DNA of 5,760 bases from Betaproteobacteria bacterium (GTDB taxonomy: Bacteria > Pseudomonadota > Gammaproteobacteria > Burkholderiales > Burkholderiaceae_C), in assembly GCA_009923345.1 (NCBI GenBank), contig RFTR01000127.1:1-5760 (forward strand), read 5' to 3'. The position numbers and the translations under genes are program-made. This document shows positions 1 through 5,145 of the stretch, piece after piece. The notes below the pieces were generated by a model. The model saw only the letters and a list, made by a program, of their open reading frames with translations, was not told the origin of the DNA and made no database searches. Position 1 is the stretch's first letter. Each line of letters starts with the position of its first letter.

Positions 1-539
1 CAGAGTTGGCAGATATTTTGGAGGGCGCGTTTCGCCCAGGTTTTTTTGTGGGTGTGAGCACTGTTGTGCACAAGCTGTTTAACTGCGTGCAACCCGATAT
101 CGCCGTGTTTGGCAAAAAGGATTACCAGCAACTGATGGTCATCAAGCGCATGGTGCAACAAATGGCTTTGCCCATCCAAATCGTTGGTGTGGACACCCTA
201 AGAGCAGGCGACGGGCTCGCCTTAAGTTCGCGTAATGGTTATTTGAGCTCAGACGAACGCGCGCGCGCTGTTGAACTCTCTGGCGCTCTAAAACAAATGG
301 CCGCTAACGTGCGTAGTAACTTGTCCAGGAACTTATCTGGCGAAGCTTCCAAAGCGATTGCCCAAATAGAAGAACAAGCGATGCAATCTTTGCGCGATAA
401 GGGCTGGCAACCAGACTATTTAGTAGTGCGGCACCAACACGACCTGTCTGCTGTTACCCAGTTTTCTGATGCGCCTTTGGTTGTTCTAGGTGCGGCGCGC
501 TTGGGTAGCACGCGCCTCATTGACAACTTAGAAATCTAG
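1..539 (+). CDS. panC: Pantothenate synthetase (pantoate-beta-alanine ligase), 3' part only
   Basis: PanC joins pantoate and beta-alanine in the cytoplasm, using ATP through a pantoyl-adenylate intermediate; it is the last step of pantothenate (vitamin B5) synthesis. The reading frame is open from the left edge (first whole codon at 3) to a TAG at 537-539, giving 178 visible residues. Family enzymes are about 280 residues, so roughly the first 100, including the HIGH-like nucleotide-binding motif, lie outside the window. Visible family landmarks are LEGAFRPGFF near the left edge, the FGKKDYQQL block that contacts ATP and pantoate, the ALSSRNGYL block (the KMSKS-like loop region) and the closing GAARLGSTRLIDN segment. 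The TTG at 6 is an internal leucine codon, not a start. The gene converges on gpsA, with 4 bases between the two stop codons. I see no frameshift or lost key residue in the visible part. Confidence 0.97.
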   Translation, partial: ELADILEGAFRPGFFVGVSTVVHKLFNCVQPDIAVFGKKDYQQLMVIKRMVQQMALPIQIVGVDTLRAGDGLALSSRNGYLSSDERARAVELSGALKQMAANVRSNLSRNLSGEASKAIAQIEEQAMQSLRDKGWQPDYLVVRHQHDLSAVTQFSDAPLVVLGAARLGSTRLIDNLEI

Positions 540-543
540 CGAT

Positions 544-1542
544 TCAAAGCTCTTGCTTAGCGTCCCGTCCCATCAACTGGGCAACGGCTTGCTGTGGACT
601 CAAGACACCGTCCAACAAGCTAACTACCGATTGCACGATCGGCATCTCAACGCCTAATTGCTCAGCTCTTTGCACAACAGTGCGCGCACTGTTCACACCT
701 TCTGCAACATGGCCAAGCGCTTCCACAGCCTGCGCGACGGTCAGACCCTGCGCAAGCGCAATACCAACTTGTCGGTTGCGACTCAAGTCACCCGTAGCTG
801 TCAGCACCAAATCACCCAAGCCTGACAAGCCCATGAATGTCTCAGCTTGGGCGCCCAAAGCAACACCTAAGCGCGTGATCTCTGCAAGGCCTCGGGTAAT
901 CAAAGCGGCTCGGGCGTTGAGCCCCAACTTCAAACCGTCGCACAAACCTGTGGCAATGGCCAAAACGTTTTTGACTGCGCCACCCACTTCAACACCCACA
1001 ACATCTGCGTTGGCATAAACACGCAAATTACCACGATGGAATGCTTGCACCAAGATCTCTCGCACAGAGGCGTGCGCACTCGCCGCGACCAACGCAGCGG
1101 GTTGCCCCATCGCCACTTCTTGCGCAAAGCTAGGGCCACTCAAAACACCGCCCAACATTGTTGGTGCAACTTGGGCGCACACCTCGTGCCCCATGCGACC
1201 CACACCATCCGCGCCCGCCTCAAAACCTTTGCACAACCACACCACGGGCACACGGGCTTGCACCCAAGGCGATACATCCGTGAGAACTTGCCGCAATGCG
1301 CGCATGGGCGTTGCAATGATGACCAAGTCCATGTCTTGCAACCAAGCGCCGAGGGGCGCTGCAGTGACCGTGAGGCCATCGCTGAAAGGGCAGTCGGGCA
1401 AGTAGCGTGCGTTCACCCGATACGCTTGCATGTCCTGGGCTTGCGTTGCATCGCGCGACCACAAGCTAACTGCGTGCTCACGCCCCGCATGGATGGCGAG
1501 TGCACTACCCCAAGCGCCAGAACCTAATACAGCGATCTTCAA
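544..1542 (-). CDS. gpsA: NAD(P)+-dependent glycerol-3-phosphate dehydrogenase
   Basis: GpsA reduces dihydroxyacetone phosphate to sn-glycerol 3-phosphate with NAD(P)H in the cytoplasm, supplying the backbone for phospholipids. The 332-residue length is normal for the family (E. coli about 339). The N-terminal Rossmann fold shows GSGAWG at residues 7-12. CKGFE (104-108) and GPSFA (136-140) follow, then GGAVKNV with the probable catalytic Lys191, GLSGLGDLVLT (238-248) and SRNR (254-257), which binds cofactor and substrate. The start is a TTG at 1540-1542. It is forced: the secB stop TAA (1555-1557) is in the same frame just upstream, and the next downstream start would remove the Rossmann motif. 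An AAGG at 1553-1556, overlapping that stop, is a suitable ribosome binding site. The gene sits 12 bases after secB, so co-transcription and probably translational coupling with secB are likely. Confidence 0.97.
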   Translation of the reverse strand: MKIAVLGSGAWGSALAIHAGREHAVSLWSRDATQAQDMQAYRVNARYLPDCPFSDGLTVTAAPLGAWLQDMDLVIIATPMRALRQVLTDVSPWVQARVPVVWLCKGFEAGADGVGRMGHEVCAQVAPTMLGGVLSGPSFAQEVAMGQPAALVAASAHASVREILVQAFHRGNLRVYANADVVGVEVGGAVKNVLAIATGLCDGLKLGLNARAALITRGLAEITRLGVALGAQAETFMGLSGLGDLVLTATGDLSRNRQVGIALAQGLTVAQAVEALGHVAEGVNSARTVVQRAEQLGVEMPIVQSVVSLLDGVLSPQQAVAQLMGRDAKQEL

Positions 1543-1554
1543 CGGCGCACCGCC

Positions 1555-1989
1555 TTATTGGTTAGCGGCTTGCTGCTGCTCGTACATCGCCTGGAAATTG
1601 ATTTCCGACAAGTGCACGGGCGGAAAACCAGCGCGCTGGATCACGTCCGCCACATTGCTGCGCAAGTAGGGATAGATGATTTGCGGGCAGGCAATACCAA
1701 CCACAGGGCCCATTTGGTCTTCTGGCAAGTTGCGAATCTCGAAAATACCGGCTTGTTTGACTTCGACCAAGAAAACTGTTTTGTCTTCGATTTGGGTTTT
1801 GACCGTGGCAGTCACCGTGACTTCTACGATGCCTTCGGCCACTTGCTCCATGCCCATGGCGAGTTGGATGTCGACCTCAGGCTGCTGCTCGCTCGCCAGT
1901 ATGGCGGGGGAATTGGGTTGCTCCAGCGACATGTCCTTGAGATAGACGCGTTGAATTTGAAACACGGGAGCTTGTTGTTCGTCTGACAT
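1555..1989 (-). CDS. secB: Protein-export chaperone SecB
   Basis: SecB is a cytoplasmic tetrameric chaperone that holds precursor proteins unfolded and passes them to SecA for Sec export. The 144 residues match the family in length (E. coli 155). Hallmarks are QRVYLKDMSLEQPNSP (residues 13-28), which corresponds to the E. coli QRIYTKDISFEAPNAP block, the GIACPQIIYPYLRSNVADVI segment (98-117) and the C-terminal GFPPVHLSEINFQAMY (121-136). The ATG at 1987-1989 is chosen because MSDEQQAP is a typical SecB N-terminus and TAGGA at 1999-2003 lies 9 bases upstream. A longer frame from a GTG at 2034 would have to be translated through the terminator hairpin and is unlikely. The gene lies immediately after that hairpin and is followed after 12 bases by gpsA. 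Confidence 0.97.
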   Translation of the reverse strand: MSDEQQAPVFQIQRVYLKDMSLEQPNSPAILASEQQPEVDIQLAMGMEQVAEGIVEVTVTATVKTQIEDKTVFLVEVKQAGIFEIRNLPEDQMGPVVGIACPQIIYPYLRSNVADVIQRAGFPPVHLSEINFQAMYEQQQAANQ

Positions 1990-1998
1990 GGCAGTTTT

Positions 1999-2003
1999 TC
2001 CTA
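1999..2003 (-). promoter_or_regulatory. secB ribosome binding site
   Basis: Read on the minus strand this is TAGGA, 9 bases before the secB ATG. It supports the start at 1989 over the longer in-frame GTG at 2034. It lies 7 bases beyond the T-run of the upstream terminator. Confidence 0.7.
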
Positions 2004-2010
2004 AAGTCAT

Positions 2011-2044
2011 AAAAAAGCCCGCTTCGGCGAACACCGAATCGGGC
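2011..2044 (-). terminator. Intrinsic (Rho-independent) terminator after grxC
   Basis: On the minus strand an 11-base arm (2044-2034) and its partner (2027-2017) form a GC-rich stem. It has five pairs, one A-G mismatch and five more pairs, around a 6-base loop (2033-2028). Six T follow directly (2016-2011). This is a classical terminator for transcripts coming from grxC. It starts 31 bases after the grxC stop and ends 21 bases before the secB ATG, so it either separates the two genes or acts in the secB leader. On the plus strand no T-run follows the hairpin, so it should work in one direction only. Confidence 0.88.
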
Positions 2045-2064
2045 GGTAAATCGGGATGGGCTGA

Positions 2065-2073
2065 ATTATCTCA
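2065..2073 (-). promoter_or_regulatory. Candidate extended -10 promoter element for secB-gpsA
   Basis: Read on the minus strand this is TGAGATAAT, one base away from the extended -10 consensus TGnTATAAT. It lies between the grxC stop codon and the terminator hairpin. No convincing -35 box stands at the right distance; TTTGTT is the nearest, with a 15-base spacer. Transcription would begin near 2058, leaving a leader of about 70 bases that contains the hairpin. It is the only promoter-like element I see that could serve secB without reading through from grxC. This rests on sequence match alone. Confidence 0.35.
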
Positions 2074-2075
2074 GT

Positions 2076-2333
2076 TCAAGCCTGCAACAAAGGCATCAAG
2101 CCACCTTGGCTGTCTAAGGCCATCAAATCGTCGCAGCCGCCCACGTGCGTGTCACCGATAAAGATTTGCGGAACCGAGCGACGGCCAGTGATTTCCATCA
2201 TCTTGACGCGTTCATCAGGATTCAAATCAACCCGAACCTCTTCGATATGGGCTACGCCCTTGGCTTGTAAAAGCTGCTTGGCGCGCACGCAGTAAGGACA
2301 AACGGCGGTGGTGTACATCTTGACAGCGGGCAT
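2076..2333 (-). CDS. grxC: Glutaredoxin 3
   Basis: This is a small cytoplasmic thiol-disulfide oxidoreductase that uses glutathione to reduce protein disulfides and mixed disulfides. The 85 residues match bacterial GrxC (E. coli about 83). The dithiol active site CPYC is at residues 12-15. The cis-proline motif appears as SVP (53-55), with serine where TVP is usual, and the glutathione-binding GGCDD is at 65-69. The ATG at 2331-2333 gives the standard N-terminus directly before the first beta strand (VKMYTT). Its upstream AGAAAG is a weak ribosome binding site. The open frame continues upstream, but there it runs into the 3' end of the rhodanese gene in another frame and has no glutaredoxin character. 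It lies 67 bases downstream of the rhodanese gene and ends 31 bases before the terminator. Confidence 0.95.
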   Translation of the reverse strand: MPAVKMYTTAVCPYCVRAKQLLQAKGVAHIEEVRVDLNPDERVKMMEITGRRSVPQIFIGDTHVGGCDDLMALDSQGGLMPLLQA

Positions 2334-2350
2334 GGCGATCTTTCTGGGGT

Positions 2351-2379
2351 AATAAAAAGAATGGATTTTTTGCTGTGAA
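2351..2379 (-). promoter_or_regulatory. Weak candidate sigma70-type promoter for grxC
   Basis: On the minus strand TTCACA (2379-2374, five of six bases of the -35 consensus) is followed after 17 bases by TTTATT (2356-2351, four of six). It lies in the 67-base gap between the rhodanese gene and grxC. Against it, transcription would start about 11 bases before the ATG, leaving hardly any ribosome binding site. The tract is A/T-rich, so a chance match is quite possible. Confidence 0.22.
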
Positions 2380-2400
2380 ACTGGCTTGGAATTAGGCTTT

Positions 2401-2808
2401 TCAGGCTTTGGAAACCGGTAGGTTAGCTTCTTTCCAAGCTTTGAGTCCGCCCTGCAATGAATGAACCTTCTCGTAGCCCAGTTTTTGTGCAACGGCTTGC
2501 GCGCGTTTTGAACGCATACCGTTCTCGCACACCATGATCAATGGAACGCTTTTATTTTTAGCGACGGCTTGTAAACGGGTCTCTAGCTCCTCAAGTGGAA
2601 CACTCACAGAGGTTTTGATGTGAGAGGTGGAAAACTCTTCCTGGGTGCTGACATCGATCACCACCCCTTTTTCACGGTTCATGCACTGAACCGCCTCGTT
2701 GGGAGAAATGCCGCTGGCAGAGGCGTTTTGCACGACAGGCAGCAGCAAAAAGAAGCCGCTGCTCAGGGCAATGACGATCAACATCCAGTTATCAAGAATA
2801 AATTTCAC
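2401..2808 (-). CDS. Membrane-anchored single-domain rhodanese (sulfurtransferase family)
   Basis: Rhodanese-domain proteins carry sulfane sulfur on an active-site cysteine; the physiological donor and acceptor cannot be read from this sequence. The protein has 135 residues. A hydrophobic stretch at about residues 9-27 is a probable membrane anchor or uncleaved signal. One rhodanese domain follows at about 34-132, with VVIDVSTQEEF (49-59), HIKTSVSVPL (63-72), the complete active loop CENGMRS (94-100; Cys94, Gly97, Arg99) and LQGGLKAW (118-125). The start is a GTG at 2806-2808 with a weak GGA upstream; the next methionine (residue 9) would cut into the membrane segment. It occupies the position of E. 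coli yibN, upstream of grxC and divergent from the phosphoglycerate mutase gene. Family membership is clear; the biological role is not. Confidence 0.9.
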   Translation of the reverse strand: MKFILDNWMLIVIALSSGFFLLLPVVQNASASGISPNEAVQCMNREKGVVIDVSTQEEFSTSHIKTSVSVPLEELETRLQAVAKNKSVPLIMVCENGMRSKRAQAVAQKLGYEKVHSLQGGLKAWKEANLPVSKA

Positions 2809-2906
2809 GGATTTGTCCAGTTCACGAGGGGTTCAAAAATAGGGGCGAAGCTAGCATTCTAAAATCAAGCGATACCTTATTCTCAGAATTTGTCTATTAA
2901 GCCCGT
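2809..2906 (+). promoter_or_regulatory. Divergent intergenic region between the rhodanese gene and gpmA
   Basis: These 98 bases must hold the promoters of both divergent transcription units unless each is read from further away. Both strands carry a -10-like word in nearly the same place: TAAAAT at 2860-2865 on the plus strand (five of six bases), and TAGAAT at 2857-2862 read on the minus strand (five of six). Neither has a good -35 box at 16-18 bases, so I cannot name an exact promoter. No operator-like palindrome stands out. No Shine-Dalgarno sequence precedes gpmA. Confidence 0.4.
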
Positions 2907-3605
2907 ATGCACAAGCTTGTTTTAATTCGCCACGGTGAGTCCACTTGGAATTTAGAAAACCGTTTCACCGGATGGACCGACGTTGACCTCACCCCTACTG
3001 GCGTCGCTCAAGCGCAGCGCGCAGGTCGTCTGATCCAGGAAGAAGGCTTAGATTTTGATGTCGCCTACACGAGCGTACTTAAGCGCGCTATCCGCACGCT
3101 CTACCTGAGCTTGGACGAAATGGACCGCCTGTGGCTGCCCGTGATCAAGCATTGGAGACTCAATGAGCGCCACTACGGCGCTTTGCAAGGGCTTAACAAG
3201 GCCGAGATGGCTAAACAATACGGTGACGATCAGGTGTTGCTGTGGCGCAGGAGCTATGACACACCGCCACCAGCCTTAAGCCCCGATGACGCGCGTTGCG
3301 AGCGGGGTGACCTGCGCTACTCCAAGCTCAACCCCTTTGATGTTCCTCTCACAGAATGCCTCAAAGACACCGTCGCGCGGGTCATGCCCTTGTGGCAAGA
3401 CTCACTCGCGCCAGCCATCAAGGCGGGCAAGCGGGTGGTCGTTGCGGCCCACGGCAACTCCATACGCGCGCTGGTCAAGTATCTAGACAATATCTCAGAC
3501 GACGCTATCGTGGGGGTCAACATTCCTAACGGCAAGCCGTTGGTATACGAACTTGACACCAAACTCAAACCAATTCGCCACTACTATTTAGGAGACGACG
3601 CGTGA
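2907..3605 (+). CDS. gpmA: 2,3-bisphosphoglycerate-dependent phosphoglycerate mutase
   Basis: This cytoplasmic enzyme interconverts 3- and 2-phosphoglycerate in glycolysis and gluconeogenesis through a phosphohistidine intermediate. The histidine phosphatase signature RHGES is at residues 8-12, with His9 as the phosphorylated residue. FTGWTDVDLT (20-29), Arg60, LNERHYGALQGLNK (85-98, Glu87), the WRRSYDTPPP block (113-122) and AAHGNSIRAL (180-189, His182) complete the active site. They align with E. coli His11, Arg62, Glu89 and His184. The inserted segment at about 110-150 marks the true dPGM group rather than a small phosphatase. The protein has 232 residues and stops at HYYLGDDA, about 15 short of the usual 247-250, so the C-terminal tail is missing. 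The ATG start gives the standard N-terminus, but there is no ribosome binding site upstream. It is probably first in an operon with ctpA. Confidence 0.96.
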   Translation: MHKLVLIRHGESTWNLENRFTGWTDVDLTPTGVAQAQRAGRLIQEEGLDFDVAYTSVLKRAIRTLYLSLDEMDRLWLPVIKHWRLNERHYGALQGLNKAEMAKQYGDDQVLLWRRSYDTPPPALSPDDARCERGDLRYSKLNPFDVPLTECLKDTVARVMPLWQDSLAPAIKAGKRVVVAAHGNSIRALVKYLDNISDDAIVGVNIPNGKPLVYELDTKLKPIRHYYLGDDA

Positions 3606-3651
3606 AACCCTTTCTACACACCAGAATGCCCAAAGCTGTATATTGAGGGTT
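3606..3651 (+). promoter_or_regulatory. Possible RNA hairpin covering the ctpA ribosome binding site
   Basis: AACCCT (3606-3611), directly after the gpmA stop codon, is a perfect complement of AGGGTT (3646-3651), which overlaps the GAGGG ribosome binding site (3645-3649). An adjacent U-G pair adds a little. The loop is 34 bases, so the structure is weak. A ribosome ending on gpmA would cover the left arm, which would fit translational coupling. Six paired bases can easily occur by chance. Confidence 0.25.
3645..3649 (+). promoter_or_regulatory. ctpA: ctpA ribosome binding site
   Basis: GAGGG lies 7 bases before the ATG at 3657. It is the strongest Shine-Dalgarno match in the window and decides the start in favour of 3657 over the in-frame ATG at 3678, seven codons later. 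Confidence 0.75.
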
Positions 3652-3656
3652 AACTG

Positions 3657-5138
3657 ATGTTCAACTACAAAGAATTCATGGGCCAAAAACTCAAAATCGC
3701 TGGTTGGATCGCCATTGGCGGCTTGGCAGGCGTACTCACGACCGTATCTGTACAAACTGTCGCGCGCTCCAATATGGCGCCCCTGCCTCTCGAAGAGTTG
3801 CAGCAACTTGCTGCTGTCTTCAGTATGGTCAAAACCGACTACGTAGAACCTGTGGACGAAAAGAAGCTCATTAGTGACGCCATCACTGGCATGGTCGCAA
3901 GCTTAGATCCCCACTCCCAGTACTACGACAAAAAAACATTCAAAGAATTCCGTGAAGGCACCACAGGCCGCTTCGTCGGTGTTGGTATCGAAATCACCCA
4001 AGAAGAAGGCCTAGTCAAAATCGTCTCGCCGATCGAAGGCTCGCCAGCTTTCCGCGCTGGCATGAAGTCTGGCGACCTGATAACCAAGATCGACGACACG
4101 GCCGTCAAAGGCTTGTCTTTGAATGAAGCTGTCAAACGCATGCGCGGAGAACCTGGCACCAAGGTCATGCTCACGATCTACCGCAAAGATGAAAACCGCA
4201 CTTTCCCCGTTAGCATCGTTCGCGAAGAAATCAAAACCCAAAGCGTGAAGGGCAAGGTGATGGAGCCAGGTTTTGGCTGGATCCGTTTGAGTCAGTTCCA
4301 AGAACGCTCGGTCGATGATTTCACCAAAAAACTCGAAGAGCTCTACAAGCAAGAGCCCAAGATGCGCGGTCTGGTCCTTGATCTACGCAACGACCCAGGC
4401 GGCTTGTTAGACGCCGCCGTCGCGGTCTCGGCTATTTTCTTGCCAGACAACGTGGTGGTGGTCTCCACCAACGGGCAGTTGGCGGAAAGCAAATTTGCTT
4501 ACAAGGCCTCTCCTGAATACTACCGTCGCTCGGGCGGAAACGACCCCGTTGTTCGCCTGCACCAGGCCACCAAAGGTGTTTACAAAACCGTTCCGCTTGT
4601 GGTGTTAGTCAACGAAGGCTCTGCGTCAGCAAGTGAGATTGTTGCGGGCGCCTTGCAAGACCACAAACGCGCGACCATCATGGGTAGCCAAACCTTTGGC
4701 AAAGGCTCTGTTCAAACTGTGCGCCAGTTGGGCACCGACACTGCTCTCAAGATCACCACCGCGCGCTACTACACGCCTAATGGCCGTTCTATCCAAGCCA
4801 AAGGCATCGTGCCCGATGTTTTATTGGACGACACGGCCGAAGGTAGCCCCTACGCGATATTGCGCATGCGTGAAGCCGACTTAGACAAGCACTTGGAGAG
4901 CGGCCAAGGCAACGCCAACAAGGACAAAGAGCAAGAAAAGGCGCGCGAGAAAGCCCGCGAAGAGGCGATGAAGCGCTTAGAAGAAGAGTCTAAAAAACCC
5001 AATAGCGAACGCCGTCCTCCTGAGTTTGGTAGCGACAAAGACTTCCAACTAGAGCAAGCTATCAAGCGCCTCAAAGGCCAACCTGTTTTGGCCAGCAAAA
5101 CACAAACCGAGCGCACGGCCGAAAAGAAAGACCAGTGA
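3657..5138 (+). CDS. ctpA: S41-family carboxy-terminal processing protease
   Basis: CtpA-type proteases are PDZ-gated serine/lysine endopeptidases of the periplasm that cut at or near protein C-termini; in other bacteria they turn over cell-wall hydrolases and other envelope proteins, but the substrate here is unknown. The protein has 493 residues. A hydrophobic stretch at about 14-33 is a Sec signal or membrane anchor. The PDZ domain spans about 97-185, with its peptide-binding loop GRFVGVGIE at 104-112 and SPAFRAGMKSGD at 129-140. The S41 domain has GLVLDLRNDPGGLL (238-251), NEGSASASEI (319-328) with nucleophile Ser324, and TFGKGSVQT (346-354) with Lys349 and Gln353. The Ser-to-Lys distance of 25 equals that of plant D1 protease (Ser372/Lys397). 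The C-terminus (about 405-450) is a highly charged Lys/Glu/Arg stretch, probably helical or coiled coil. It starts 51 bases after gpmA and ends 7 bases before the MoeB-like gene. Confidence 0.96.
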   Translation: MFNYKEFMGQKLKIAGWIAIGGLAGVLTTVSVQTVARSNMAPLPLEELQQLAAVFSMVKTDYVEPVDEKKLISDAITGMVASLDPHSQYYDKKTFKEFREGTTGRFVGVGIEITQEEGLVKIVSPIEGSPAFRAGMKSGDLITKIDDTAVKGLSLNEAVKRMRGEPGTKVMLTIYRKDENRTFPVSIVREEIKTQSVKGKVMEPGFGWIRLSQFQERSVDDFTKKLEELYKQEPKMRGLVLDLRNDPGGLLDAAVAVSAIFLPDNVVVVSTNGQLAESKFAYKASPEYYRRSGGNDPVVRLHQATKGVYKTVPLVVLVNEGSASASEIVAGALQDHKRATIMGSQTFGKGSVQTVRQLGTDTALKITTARYYTPNGRSIQAKGIVPDVLLDDTAEGSPYAILRMREADLDKHLESGQGNANKDKEQEKAREKAREEAMKRLEEESKKPNSERRPPEFGSDKDFQLEQAIKRLKGQPVLASKTQTERTAEKKDQ

Positions 5139-5145
5139 TCCGCTT

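Noticed and set aside
1036..1527. Long plus-strand open frame of 163 codons opposite gpsA
   Set aside because: It is the antisense of a clear gpsA and its product is Arg/His/Cys-rich with no family resemblance or ribosome binding site.
1558..1986. Plus-strand open frame of 142 codons covering almost exactly secB
   Set aside because: It mirrors secB on the opposite strand. The product has no recognisable domain, and secB is unmistakable.
1990..2034. N-terminal extension of SecB from a GTG at 2034
   Set aside because: It would run through the terminator hairpin, adds 15 residues not typical of SecB, and the ATG at 1989 has a good ribosome binding site.
2334..2492. N-terminal extension of glutaredoxin by 53 residues
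   Set aside because: The extension overlaps the end of the rhodanese gene in another frame and is unlike any glutaredoxin. The ATG at 2333 gives the standard length.
3615..3644. Promoter-like pair TACACA and TATATT with an 18-base spacer before ctpA
   Set aside because: Transcription would begin near 3651, after the GAGGG ribosome binding site, so such a transcript would lose it. The -35 match is also poor.
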